Under the pieces are notes generated by a model. It made no database searches and had not been told where the DNA came from. It was given only the letters and a program-made list of their open reading frames with translations. Below are positions 37,054-46,367 of a stretch of DNA of 64,000 nucleotides, piece by piece. The stretch's first letter is position 1, and every line of letters starts with the position of its first letter. The translations under genes and the position numbers were made by a program. The stretch comes from Winogradskyella vincentii (lineage in GTDB: Bacteria; Bacteroidota; Bacteroidia; Flavobacteriales; Flavobacteriaceae): NCBI RefSeq assembly GCF_020166345.1, contig NZ_JAIUJS010000001.1, positions 434,001 through 498,000 of the forward strand, read 5' to 3'.

Positions 37054-38172
37054 TTAAATTATTGTTGATTGACCTAAATGAATGTTCATAAAATTTAGAT
37101 TTGTATCCTTGGGATTAAAGATAAAATCTTCTATGAAATCACCAACAATTGAAGTTGTCACTTTATCTGACGCTGGATTAATATCTGGTGTTGAAATTTT
37201 AAGTTTTAAAGATTTTTCCACACCAGCTCTTATTAATTCTGCTTCTGTATTTAAATTGAAATGATCTAGCAACATTGCAGCGGATAAAATTGATGCAATT
37301 GGATTTGCAATTCCTTTTCCCGTAGCTTGAGGGAAAGATCCGTGTATAGGCTCAAACATGGAATATTTGTCTCCAACGGATGCCGAAGCTAATAAACCTA
37401 TTGAACCACCAATAACACTGGCTTCATCACTTATAATATCGCCAAACATATTCTCAGTTAAGATAACATCAAACTGCTTAGGATTAAGAATCATTTGCAT
37501 GGCCGCATTATCTACAAAAAGAAAATCTAAAGTTACCTGAGGATACCCTTTTGCAACCTCTGTCACTACACGCCTCCATAATCGAGAACTTTCTAGCACA
37601 TTTGCCTTATCGACCAATGTAACTTTGTGGTTTCTAGTTTGTGCAGATTTAAATGCCAAATGTGCAATACGCTCAATCTCTGGTCTTGAATACTCACACA
37701 AATCTGACGCAATATTACCATCATCGCTAAGTTCTTTCTTTCCAAAATAAATTCCTCCAGTTAATTCTCTATAAATAGAAATATCCGTACCCTCAATTAT
37801 ATCCTTTTTTAAGGGTGATTTATTTAATAAAGTTGGATACGCCTTAACTGGTCTAATATTTGCAAAAAGCCCTAATTCTTTTCTCAATTTCAACAAACCC
37901 TGTTCTGGCCTAACTTTAGCTGAAGGATCATTATCATATTTAGGATGACCTATAGCACCAAATAAAACCGCATCACTAGATTTACATAGATCTAATGTTT
38001 CTTTGGGTAACGGATCGTTAAACTTGTCAATTGCAATAGCTCCTACATCCGCTTGTGTAAACTGAAAATTATGATCGTATTCTGAAGCAATAGCCTTTAA
38101 TGCCTTAACCGCTTGATTTGTTACTTCTGGCCCTATACCATCACCTGGTAATAATGCTATTTTTAATTTCAT
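37054..38172 (-). CDS. leuB: 3-Isopropylmalate dehydrogenase
   Basis: 372 residues. The N-terminal GDGIGPEVT and the isocitrate/isopropylmalate-dehydrogenase signature NMFGDIISDEASVIGGSIGLLAS are intact. It oxidises and decarboxylates 3-isopropylmalate with NAD. It is the fourth gene of the leu operon, 8 bp after leuD and 3 bp before ppc. Confidence 0.96.
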   Translation of the reverse strand: MKLKIALLPGDGIGPEVTNQAVKALKAIASEYDHNFQFTQADVGAIAIDKFNDPLPKETLDLCKSSDAVLFGAIGHPKYDNDPSAKVRPEQGLLKLRKELGLFANIRPVKAYPTLLNKSPLKKDIIEGTDISIYRELTGGIYFGKKELSDDGNIASDLCEYSRPEIERIAHLAFKSAQTRNHKVTLVDKANVLESSRLWRRVVTEVAKGYPQVTLDFLFVDNAAMQMILNPKQFDVILTENMFGDIISDEASVIGGSIGLLASASVGDKYSMFEPIHGSFPQATGKGIANPIASILSAAMLLDHFNLNTEAELIRAGVEKSLKLKISTPDINPASDKVTTSIVGDFIEDFIFNPKDTNLNFMNIHLGQSTII

Positions 38173-38180
38173 CTAATTCT

Positions 38181-38771
38181 TTAAAATATTTTTTGAGCTT
38201 CAAAAGCTTCAATTAATTCTTTATTATTAACAAGGTAATCAATGTCGTCATAACCATTGATCATGCAAGTTTTCTTATATGGGTCTATTTCAAATTTTTC
38301 TGAAATATTTTTTCCTTCAATAGAAATTTTTTGCTCTTCAAGATTAACTTGAATCACCGTTTCTGGATTAGACTCAATTTCATTTAAGAGGTCACTCAAA
38401 AAAGTTTCAGAAACTTGAACAGGTAGTAGTCCGTTATTTAATGCATTTCCCTTAAATATATCAGCAAAAAAACTAGAAACTACAACTTTAAAACCGTAAC
38501 CAACAATGGCCCAGGCAGCATGTTCCCTACTAGATCCGCATCCAAAATTATTGCCTGCCACTAAAATATTTCCTTTATAATCTGAATTGTTTAAAACAAA
38601 ACTACTATTAACAGAACCATCCTTATTATACCTCCAGTCTCTAAAGACATTATCACCAAAACCCTTTTTATCAGTAGCTTTTAAAAATCTAGCTGGTATA
38701 ATTTGATCGGTATCAACATTTTCTATATTCAACGGAATAGCTGTTGACCTAAGTGTTGTAAACTTCTCCAT
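38181..38771 (-). CDS. leuD: Isopropylmalate isomerase, small subunit
   Basis: 196 residues. The swivelling domain shows [14 protein letters not shown] (residues 19-32) and the substrate-selecting [12 protein letters not shown]. It pairs with LeuC to isomerise 2- to 3-isopropylmalate. The start shares one base with the leuC stop, which indicates translational coupling. Confidence 0.96.
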   Translation of the reverse strand: MEKFTTLRSTAIPLNIENVDTDQIIPARFLKATDKKGFGDNVFRDWRYNKDGSVNSSFVLNNSDYKGNILVAGNNFGCGSSREHAAWAIVGYGFKVVVSSFFADIFKGNALNNGLLPVQVSETFLSDLLNEIESNPETVIQVNLEEQKISIEGKNISEKFEIDPYKKTCMINGYDDIDYLVNNKELIEAFEAQKIF

Positions 38772-40153
38772 TAATTTAAATGTTTTGTAATATCAATTAT
38801 TCTTCCTTCAACAGCCGTCGCAGCTGCCACTAATGGGCTGGCCAATATGGTTCTTGAACCTTGACCTTGCCTACCTTCAAAATTTCTATTTGAGGTTGAC
38901 ACGCAATATTCACCTTGAGGAATTTTATCATCATTCATAGCCAAGCATGCAGAACAACCAGGTTGACGTAATTCAAAACCAGCATCATCAAAAATATCCT
39001 TTAGACCTTCTTTAATTATTTGTGCTTCTACCTGTTTACTTCCTGGAACTAACCAAGCAGTAACATTTTCTGCTTTCCTCTTCCCTTTTACATAATTAGC
39101 TGCAACTCTAAAATCTTCAATTCTAGAATTTGTGCAGCTACCAATAAACACATAATTAATTGGTTTATCAATTAAGCTCTCACCAGCTTCAAAATTCATG
39201 TATTTCAATGATTTTTTAAAAGATGGGTTATTTTCAACAGGTATATTACCATTGATTTTTATTCCCATTCCTGGATTAGTACCATAGGTTACCATAGGTT
39301 CTATATCCTCAGCATCAAAGAAATACTCTTTATCAAATGTTGCATCTTTATCTGTTGGTAGAGTTTTCCAATATTCTAATTTCTTGGTTAAATCGTCACC
39401 CTTTGGCGCAAACTCTCTTCCTTTTACGTATTTAAAGGTAATTTCATCTGGCGCAATCATTCCACCTCTTGCTCCCATTTCAATACTCATATTACAGACC
39501 GTCATTCTACCTTCCATACTCATTTCTTCAAAAACGTTTCCGGCATATTCGCAGAAATAACCCGTACCAGCATTTGTACCAAGTTTTGATATGATATAAA
39601 GGATCACATCCTTAGGAAGAACACCTGGCTTTAGCTTTCCATTTACAGAAACCCTAAGACTTTTAGGTTTAGTAAGCAACAAACATTGACTAGCAAATAC
39701 TTGAGCTACTTGACTTGTACCAATACCAAAAGCAATGGCTCCAAATGCACCATGAGTTGATGTATGACTGTCTCCACATACCATTGTCATTCCTGGTTGC
39801 GTAATACCTAACTCCGGAGCCATTACATGCACTATTCCATTATATTTATGTCCTAACTCGTATAATGTAATATTATTGGCTTTACAGTTTTCTGAAAGTT
39901 GTTGAAGTTGTTTCCTTGACAACTCATCCTTAACTGGTTTATCTTGATTTAGGGTTGGTGTATTATGGTCTGCAGTTGCAACTATTTGGTTTGGCCTATA
40001 AATAGGAATTCCTCGCTCTTTCAATTCATTGAAAGCTTGAGGACTTGTAACTTCGTGTATCAAATGCTTATCTATATATAAGATCTGAGGACCATCTTCA
40101 ATACTACTTACAACATGCGCATCCCAGACTTTATCGAATAATGTTTTTCCCAT
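38771..40153 (-). CDS. leuC: Isopropylmalate isomerase, large subunit
   Basis: 460 residues, aconitase family. Fe-S cysteines are in [13 protein letters not shown] and [10 protein letters not shown], and the N-terminal DHNTPT and [12 protein letters not shown] motifs are intact. It forms the 4Fe-4S catalytic subunit with LeuD. It lies 3 bp after leuA in the operon. Confidence 0.96.
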   Translation of the reverse strand: MGKTLFDKVWDAHVVSSIEDGPQILYIDKHLIHEVTSPQAFNELKERGIPIYRPNQIVATADHNTPTLNQDKPVKDELSRKQLQQLSENCKANNITLYELGHKYNGIVHVMAPELGITQPGMTMVCGDSHTSTHGAFGAIAFGIGTSQVAQVFASQCLLLTKPKSLRVSVNGKLKPGVLPKDVILYIISKLGTNAGTGYFCEYAGNVFEEMSMEGRMTVCNMSIEMGARGGMIAPDEITFKYVKGREFAPKGDDLTKKLEYWKTLPTDKDATFDKEYFFDAEDIEPMVTYGTNPGMGIKINGNIPVENNPSFKKSLKYMNFEAGESLIDKPINYVFIGSCTNSRIEDFRVAANYVKGKRKAENVTAWLVPGSKQVEAQIIKEGLKDIFDDAGFELRQPGCSACLAMNDDKIPQGEYCVSTSNRNFEGRQGQGSRTILASPLVAAATAVEGRIIDITKHLN

Positions 40154-40156
40154 AGT

Positions 40157-41332
40157 CTATGCCGATATTATTTCTTTGTAGACCCTACTTGTTTCTACAA
40201 TTTGATGAATGTCATTATCATCTATTTCTTTTTTTCTATCAGCAAAACTTAAAAAGTTACTATAAACCTCATCTAATTGAAGTTTTGTTAATTCGTAACC
40301 AACTTTTTTAGCTCTGTATGCTAAAGCAGCTCTACCACTTCGTGCAGTAAGAACAATAGCAGAGTCAGTAACACCTACATCCTTAGGATCAATTATCTCG
40401 TAAGTCTCTCTATTTTTAATCACACCATCTTGATGAATACCAGAACTATGCGCAAAGGCATTAGCTCCAACTATAGCCTTATTAGGTTGGGTGTAAATAC
40501 CCATATTATCACTCACCAATTGACTAATACCATATAGCATTGAGGTATTAATATTAGTATCAAGGTTAAGGTATGGATGCTGTTTCAAAATCATAACAAC
40601 TTCCTCCAATGCAGTATTTCCAGCACGTTCACCAATGCCATTTATAGTACATTCTATTTGCCTTGCACCATTAATTACACCTTCTATTGAGTTTGCAGTC
40701 GCCAAACCTAAATCATTATGACAATGACAAGATAAAATCGCCTTTTCGATTCCTTTTACATTCTCCATTAGGTACTTAATTTTCGCGCCATACTCACTTG
40801 GCAAACAATATCCCGTAGTATCAGGAATATTCAAAACAGTTGCACCTGCTTTAATGGCAACTTCACATACTCTAGCCAAGTATTCATTATCTGTTCTACC
40901 AGCATCCTCTGCATAGAACTCAACATCTTCAACAAAAGACTTGGCATATTTTACAGCAGCATAAGCTCTTTCTAAAATATCCTCTTTTGTAGTTTTAAAT
41001 TTGTGAAGAATATGTGATTCAGAAGTTCCAATTCCAGTATGGATTCGTGGCTTCTTAGCTTTCTTTAAAGCTTCAGCTGCTACCTTTATATCATTTTCAA
41101 CAGACCTTGTTAAACCACAAACTGTTGCGTTCTTTACAATTTCGGAAATGGCCTCAACCGATTTAAAATCTCCCGGACTTGAAACGGGAAATCCAGCTTC
41201 AATCACATCTACGCCTAAAGCATCTAATTTTGACGCAATGACAACCTTCTGTTCAGTGTTCAGTTTACAACCTGGTACTTGCTCTCCGTCTCGTAAGGTT
41301 GTATCAAATATTTGAATATTGTTTTTTGACAT
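40157..41332 (-). CDS. leuA: 2-Isopropylmalate synthase, short form
   Basis: 391 residues. The TIM-barrel motifs [15 protein letters not shown] (residues 10-24), the metal-binding HCHNDLGLA and a [10 protein letters not shown] loop are intact. The classical enzyme is about 500-550 residues with a C-terminal leucine-binding domain; here the protein ends soon after the subdomain helices, so the usual allosteric domain is missing. Homocitrate- or citramalate-forming relatives are similar, but the leuCDB genes downstream support this assignment. First gene of the leu operon. Confidence 0.92.
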   Translation of the reverse strand: MSKNNIQIFDTTLRDGEQVPGCKLNTEQKVVIASKLDALGVDVIEAGFPVSSPGDFKSVEAISEIVKNATVCGLTRSVENDIKVAAEALKKAKKPRIHTGIGTSESHILHKFKTTKEDILERAYAAVKYAKSFVEDVEFYAEDAGRTDNEYLARVCEVAIKAGATVLNIPDTTGYCLPSEYGAKIKYLMENVKGIEKAILSCHCHNDLGLATANSIEGVINGARQIECTINGIGERAGNTALEEVVMILKQHPYLNLDTNINTSMLYGISQLVSDNMGIYTQPNKAIVGANAFAHSSGIHQDGVIKNRETYEIIDPKDVGVTDSAIVLTARSGRAALAYRAKKVGYELTKLQLDEVYSNFLSFADRKKEIDDNDIHQIVETSRVYKEIISA

Positions 41333-41476
41333 TTATCAAAATAAAGTTTAGTATTGTTATACGAATTTATACCTTGAAACTTACTTAGTATATTCCATGC
41401 ATTTTGATTTTACGATGTTCAAACTCAATAATGCATATTATATATTTGATAATCAGTAATATAAGCCATAATTCAA

Positions 41477-43027
41477 TTGATAACTAAAGGCCAAAAAGAC
41501 AACTTATTTTCACTGGTAAAATCCTTGAACAAGTCCGAAAAAAGACAATTCAAGCTTTATGTAGGTAGGCTAGGTGTAAATACAGACTCAAAATTCTTGA
41601 ATTTATTCAACTTTTTGGATAAGGCTAAAGTTTATGATGAAGCTGCTATAATTAAGACAGGGATTGTTAAAAAACAACAACTCGCCAATGTTAAAGCTCA
41701 TCTTTACAAGCAAATATTAATTAGTTTAAAGCTCAACCCATCACATCAAAATGTTCGTTCTCAAATTAGAGAACAGCTAGATTTTGCTTCAATTCTTTAT
41801 CACAAAGGATTATACAAGCAAAGTCTAAAAATTTTAGATAAGGCCAAAGATTTGGCAATTTCAAACGAAGAAAAAAATATGGCATTTGAAATTGTTGAAC
41901 TCGAAAAAATTATTGAAGCCCAGTACATTACACGAAGTATCAGTAACCGTGCAGATGAACTTGCCATACAAGCAAAAGAGTTAAGCTCACTAAATGTTAT
42001 TGCTTCGAAATTATCAAATCTGTCCCTTCAATTATACAGCATAATGCTAAAAACTGGCTATGTTAAAAATGAAGATGAAAGCCAAGTGGTTACGAAATAT
42101 TTTAATGACAGACTACCAAAGATTGATTTCAAAAAAATTGGTTTTAGAGAAAAACTATGGTTATATAAAGCACATCTGTGGTACAGTTTTTTAATGCAAG
42201 ACTTTTTAAGTTGTTATAAATACTCATCTAAACTTGTCAATCTTTTTTATGACAACCCCAAGATGATAAACCTAAACCCTGTATTCTTTTTAAAAGGAAA
42301 TAATTACCTCTTAGAGTCAATTTTCTACTTGAGAAATAAACCCAAGTTTGTAGAGAAATTAAATCACTTAAAAGAAACGGTTGATAATACAAAATTCATT
42401 AAAGATCAAAATGTTTCTACATTGGTTTTCTTGTATACTAATTTTCATAGTATAAACCAGCATTTTATTGATGGGAGTTTTGAAGATGGACTAGAACTTA
42501 TTCCCAAAATAGAAAACCAACTATTAGAATACAGTAATCGTATTGACCCTCATCATCAAATGATATTTTACTACAAATTTGCTAGTTTAGAATTTGGAGC
42601 TGGCAACAATAAAGCTTGTATAAAACATCTTAATAAGATTATCACTAACAAATCTCTATCAATGCGCGAGGATTTACTCTGTTTTTCTAGAGTTTTGAAT
42701 CTTGTTGCTCATTATGAAGCAGGCCTAGATTATCATTTAGATTCTTTATTGAGAAGCACCTACAAGTTCTTGATTAAAATGAACGACTTACATGAAGTTC
42801 AAAAGGAAATGATAAAATTTATCAGAGGGTTACAAGATATTTATCCACACGATCTCAAGAACGCATTTAAAGATTTACTAGAAAGACTTAAGGTTTATGA
42901 AGACCATCCTTTTGAGCGCAGATCATTTCTTTATCTTGATATTATTTCTTGGCTAGAGAGTAAAATTGAGAATAAAACCGTTAGTGAGATCATTAAAAAT
43001 AAATATTTGACAAAATACGCGCCTTGA
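41477..43027 (+). CDS. Flavobacterial protein of unknown function, helical/TPR-like
   Basis: 516 residues, not recognised by function. The sequence is rich in helical, Leu/Lys/Glu-rich repeats resembling tetratricopeptide-like solenoids (for example LYHKGLYKQSLKILDKAKDL and later FASLEFGAGNNKACIKHLNK). There is no signal peptide or membrane segment. The start must be a non-ATG codon: the frame is closed by TAA at 41462-41464 and no in-frame ATG occurs before the conserved-looking N-terminus, so TTG at 41477 is chosen. Divergent from leuA; a single-gene unit ahead of the SAM riboswitch. Confidence 0.75.
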   Translation: MITKGQKDNLFSLVKSLNKSEKRQFKLYVGRLGVNTDSKFLNLFNFLDKAKVYDEAAIIKTGIVKKQQLANVKAHLYKQILISLKLNPSHQNVRSQIREQLDFASILYHKGLYKQSLKILDKAKDLAISNEEKNMAFEIVELEKIIEAQYITRSISNRADELAIQAKELSSLNVIASKLSNLSLQLYSIMLKTGYVKNEDESQVVTKYFNDRLPKIDFKKIGFREKLWLYKAHLWYSFLMQDFLSCYKYSSKLVNLFYDNPKMINLNPVFFLKGNNYLLESIFYLRNKPKFVEKLNHLKETVDNTKFIKDQNVSTLVFLYTNFHSINQHFIDGSFEDGLELIPKIENQLLEYSNRIDPHHQMIFYYKFASLEFGAGNNKACIKHLNKIITNKSLSMREDLLCFSRVLNLVAHYEAGLDYHLDSLLRSTYKFLIKMNDLHEVQKEMIKFIRGLQDIYPHDLKNAFKDLLERLKVYEDHPFERRSFLYLDIISWLESKIENKTVSEIIKNKYLTKYAP

Positions 43028-43132
43028 TTTTCACGAATTCATAAAAAAAGCATAAAAACTAAAATTAAATTTGGATTTTAAGTTTTTGTGATGCAATATT
43101 TGTACTCACAAAGTTCAAAAACTTACTGAAAT

Positions 43133-43253
43133 GTTATCAAGAAAGGTGGAGGGAATAGACCCACTGAAGCCTTAGCAACCCTCAGATTTACTGAGAAGGT
43201 GCTAAATTCTACTTAAACGAGCAAGTCATTTTTTGCAAGTTTGGATAGATAAC
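43133..43253 (+). ncRNA. SAM-I (S-box) riboswitch
   Basis: The S-box core is recognisable: P1 GTTATC (43133-43138) pairs with GATAAC (43248-43253), and between them lie GGTGGAGGGA, GACCCACTGAAGCC, TTAGCAACCC and AAGGTGCTAA. It binds S-adenosylmethionine and represses methionine genes. It precedes metY by 124 bp. A hairpin follows (43260-43281), but without a strong T-run, so the expression platform is not obvious. Confidence 0.95.
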
Positions 43254-43259
43254 TAAAGA

Positions 43260-43281
43260 CCAATTACTCATCTGTAATTGG
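43260..43281 (+). promoter_or_regulatory. Hairpin after the SAM riboswitch (candidate expression platform)
   Basis: CCAATTAC-TCATCT-GTAATTGG is a perfect 8-bp stem 7 bp after the aptamer. Only a broken T-run (ATTTCTTT) follows. A second small hairpin (GCTTC-ACAA-GAAGC, 43315-43328) lies nearer metY. Which one terminates or blocks translation cannot be decided by eye. Confidence 0.5.
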
Positions 43282-43376
43282 CATATTTCTTTATAACATT
43301 TTTCTATTAAGTACGCTTCACAAGAAGCTTATTTGGCTTTTGGTTTAATTATTTATTAACTCAAAAACTTAGAAAA

Positions 43377-44675
43377 ATGAGTACACAAAAATTCGCAACC
43401 AATGCGTTGCATGCAGGACACGATGTTGAAAAAAATGGCGGAACACGAGCTGTTCCAATTTATCAATCAACAGCATACGTGTTCAATGATTCAGATCATG
43501 CGGCTAATCTTTTCGCATTAGCCGAAACTGGTAATATTTATACCAGAATTAACAATCCGACAAATGATGTTCTTGAACAGCGTTTAGCTACACTAGAAGG
43601 TGGTATTGCTGCGGTAACCACCGCCTCAGGTACTTCTGCCATTGCAACTAGTTTGTTAACGCTATTGAAAGCAGGTGACCATATTGTTGCATCTAACAGT
43701 CTTTATGGTGGCACCTATAATTTATTGAGTGTTACATTACCTAGACATGGCATCACTACCACATTTGTGGATCCATCTAATCCTGAAAACTTTAATAGAG
43801 CAGCTCAAGAAAATACACGAGCTTTCTTCATTGAATCATTAGGAAACCCAAAGCTAGATGTTCTTGATATTGAAGCTATAGCTAATGAAGCAAAAGCATA
43901 TAAGGTGCCTTTGATCGTAGATAATACCGTTGCCACTCCGTATCTACTAAACCCAATAGAATATGGTGCTAATATTGTAATTCATTCATTAACAAAATAC
44001 ATTAATGGTAATGGCACAGCGTTGGGAGGCGTAATTATTGATGCTGGTACTTTTGATTGGACTAATGGTAAATTCCCAGAATTCACAGAACCGTCTGCTG
44101 GTTACCATGGTCTAGTTTATAGTGAAGCTCTTGAAGCTGCAGCTTTTATTGCTAAGGTGAGAATTGAAGGGTTAAGAGATTATGGTGGCGCTTTAAGCCC
44201 GTTTAACGCATTTCAGATCATCCAGGGATTGGAGACTTTAGAATTACGAATTAAGAAACACAGTGAAAATGCCCTAGAATTAGCAAAATGGTTGCAAGAT
44301 CAACCTGAAGTTACTTGGGTGAATTATCCTGGACTAGAAACTAGCAATTACAAGGACCTCGCTGACAAATATTTACCTGAAGGACAAAGCGGTATAGTAA
44401 CTTTTGGAGTAGAAGGAGGTTATGACGCCGCAAAGATTATTGCAGACAAAACAAAACTGTTCTCTCTTTTAGCAAATATTGGCGATACCAAATCGCTAAT
44501 TATACATCCTGCTAGCACAACACATCAACAACTTAGTGATGAGGCACAAGAGAGCACAGGTGTAACCAAAGATCTTATTCGACTTTCTGTCGGAATTGAA
44601 AATATCGAAGATTTAAAAGCCGATTTAAAAGAAGCCTTTGCCGTTGTAAAACAGCAAAAAGCTCTTCAAAATTAG
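43377..44675 (+). CDS. metY: O-acetylhomoserine sulfhydrylase (PLP-dependent)
   Basis: 432 residues of the Cys/Met-metabolism PLP family, the long O-acetylhomoserine aminocarboxypropyltransferase type. The PLP lysine is Lys207 (SLTKYINGNGTALGG), and the tyrosine motif near residue 55 (IYTRINNPTNDVLE) is intact. It makes homocysteine from O-acetylhomoserine and sulfide. It lies directly under a SAM-I riboswitch, with osmC and metX downstream; the name metY is by family resemblance. Confidence 0.93.
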   Translation: MSTQKFATNALHAGHDVEKNGGTRAVPIYQSTAYVFNDSDHAANLFALAETGNIYTRINNPTNDVLEQRLATLEGGIAAVTTASGTSAIATSLLTLLKAGDHIVASNSLYGGTYNLLSVTLPRHGITTTFVDPSNPENFNRAAQENTRAFFIESLGNPKLDVLDIEAIANEAKAYKVPLIVDNTVATPYLLNPIEYGANIVIHSLTKYINGNGTALGGVIIDAGTFDWTNGKFPEFTEPSAGYHGLVYSEALEAAAFIAKVRIEGLRDYGGALSPFNAFQIIQGLETLELRIKKHSENALELAKWLQDQPEVTWVNYPGLETSNYKDLADKYLPEGQSGIVTFGVEGGYDAAKIIADKTKLFSLLANIGDTKSLIIHPASTTHQQLSDEAQESTGVTKDLIRLSVGIENIEDLKADLKEAFAVVKQQKALQN

Positions 44676-44696
44676 CCTTTAGTGTTGTTTAGTTGA

Positions 44697-44726
44697 AACA
44701 GATGCTCTTTTATTAGGGCATCTGTT
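44697..44726 (+). promoter_or_regulatory. Intergenic hairpin between metY and osmC
   Basis: AACAGATGCTC pairs with GGGCATCTGTT, about 11 bp with an 8-base loop. No T-run follows, so it is not a standard terminator; RNA processing or stability control of the downstream part of the operon is possible. Confidence 0.5.
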
Positions 44727-44754
44727 ATAATTCAAAAATCTAAAAGACAGAAAA

Positions 44755-45207
44755 ATGAGTAATTTACAATTTAGTGTTTCAGGAGTTAGTACTTCAGAAA
44801 CAAAATTCATAGGAAATACAAGACAATTTACATTAACAGTTGACGAACCAGAAGCCTTGGGTGGCACCGACGACTATCCAAATCCAGTTGAGTATATACT
44901 AGCAGGATTTGCTGGTTGTATCAACGTGGTTGGACATGTTGTTGCCAAAGAATTAGGATTTACCATCAATAATTTAAAGATTGAAGTCAATGGCGAATTA
45001 AACCCTAATAGGTTTTTGGGAAGCTCTAATGTAGAACGAGCAGGTTTTAAATCTATTAAACTTCATTTAATCCCTGATACAGATGCAGATATTGAGACTT
45101 TAACAAAATGGTTACAGATAGTTGAAGACCGTTGCCCTGTTAAGGACAATCTTCAAAATTTAACACCAATTTCAATTGCGGTAGAAAAAGAATATAATAT
45201 TTCATAA
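44755..45207 (+). CDS. OsmC/Ohr-family protein in the methionine operon
   Basis: 150 residues with the OsmC fold. The two redox cysteines of the family are present: Cys55 (GFAGCINVVG) and Cys127 (EDRCPVKDNL). Members reduce organic peroxides or related thiol-reactive compounds. It lies between metY and metX, 7 bp before metX, so a role near sulfur metabolism is suggested by context but not proven. Confidence 0.88.
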   Translation: MSNLQFSVSGVSTSETKFIGNTRQFTLTVDEPEALGGTDDYPNPVEYILAGFAGCINVVGHVVAKELGFTINNLKIEVNGELNPNRFLGSSNVERAGFKSIKLHLIPDTDADIETLTKWLQIVEDRCPVKDNLQNLTPISIAVEKEYNIS

Positions 45208-45214
45208 ATCTATA

Positions 45215-46222
45215 ATGAGTAGATTAAAACATATCAAAATTTCAAATTTTAAAACCAATTCTGGTAAGACTTCGGAACTTTCCTTGTCTTACCAGACTTT
45301 TGGTATTGATTTAGGAAAAGCACCGATTGTTTTAGTAATTCACGCACTTACCGGAAACTCTACTGTTATTGGACCAAATGGCTGGTGGAATGACCTAATT
45401 GGTGAAGATAAGTGTATTGACACTAGCACTTATACTATTTTGGCGTTCAATATTCCCGGGAATGGTTTTGATACTTCGGCAACCGATTTAATTGATAATT
45501 ATAAAGATTATAACGCTAGGGATATTGCCAAAATTTTTGCACTTGGAATTGAGGAGCTCGGTATTGATTCTCTGTTTTCAGTAATAGGTGGTTCTGTTGG
45601 AGGAGGCATTGCATGGGAATTAGCAGCACTAAAACCAAATCTTATTAAAAACCTTATTCCAATTGCAACTGATTGGAAATCTACAGATTGGCTAATTGCA
45701 AATTGCCATATTCAAGATGCTATTCTAAATAATTCTAGAAAACCTTTAGAAGATGCAAGGATGCATGCTATGACTCTTTATAGAACACCTGAATCCTTTA
45801 CCGAAAAATTTGAGCGATCAAAGAGAAACTCAAATTTATTTAATGTAGAATCATGGTTGAATCATCATGGAAAGAGGCTAAACGATAGATTTATACTATC
45901 TGCTTACAAAATGATGAATCATATATTAAGAACTATTGACATAACCGAAGGAAGAGGTAATTTTATTGAGGTTGCACGTCAGATATCATCAAACATCCAT
46001 ATTGTGACGATTAATTCAGATCTATTCTTCAAACCAGAAGAAAACTGGTCTGCTTTTGTTGATTTAAAAGGCGTAAAGAACAATGTGGCAATTCACGAAA
46101 TTAAATCTATTCATGGGCACGATGCATTCTTAATTGAATTTGACCAATTGGCAAGATTCTTGAATCCAATATTTAAAGTTAACTCAAGTACCATTATCAC
46201 TAAGTCGAAATGTGTTGCTTAA
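45215..46222 (+). CDS. metX: Homoserine O-acyltransferase
   Basis: 335 residues of the alpha/beta-hydrolase fold, MetX type. The nucleophile elbow GGSVGG holds Ser127; the catalytic His and family end-motif HGHDAFLIEF is near residues 300-309, and the N-terminal LVIHALTGNS forms the oxyanion side. It acylates homoserine, and the product feeds MetY encoded two genes upstream. Whether acetyl- or succinyl-CoA is used cannot be read safely, but the MetY partner favours acetyl. Confidence 0.92.
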   Translation: MSRLKHIKISNFKTNSGKTSELSLSYQTFGIDLGKAPIVLVIHALTGNSTVIGPNGWWNDLIGEDKCIDTSTYTILAFNIPGNGFDTSATDLIDNYKDYNARDIAKIFALGIEELGIDSLFSVIGGSVGGGIAWELAALKPNLIKNLIPIATDWKSTDWLIANCHIQDAILNNSRKPLEDARMHAMTLYRTPESFTEKFERSKRNSNLFNVESWLNHHGKRLNDRFILSAYKMMNHILRTIDITEGRGNFIEVARQISSNIHIVTINSDLFFKPEENWSAFVDLKGVKNNVAIHEIKSIHGHDAFLIEFDQLARFLNPIFKVNSSTIITKSKCVA

Positions 46223-46242
46223 GTTAATGTGCTATTAATCTC

Positions 46243-46275
46243 AAAACCCAGACAGTCTTGTTTGGGTTTTTAATT
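46243..46275 (+). terminator. Intrinsic terminator after metX
   Basis: AAAACCCA (46243-46250) pairs with TGGGTTTT (46263-46270), followed by T and AATTTT, about 20 bp after the metX stop. Confidence 0.8.
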
Positions 46276-46367
46276 TTAGAATCTAAAATCTTTATTTAAT
46301 GTTTTATTTATTTCAATTACAAAATTTATTTTTAGTTTATATTTATTAGGGTTCATGCGAATTAAAT

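Noticed and set aside
25177-44726. Shared word CAGATGC in the argH terminator and the metY-osmC hairpin as a dispersed repeat family
   Set aside because: Only a 7-base word is shared and the loops, flanks and T-runs differ; two hairpins sharing a short GC-containing arm can arise by chance.
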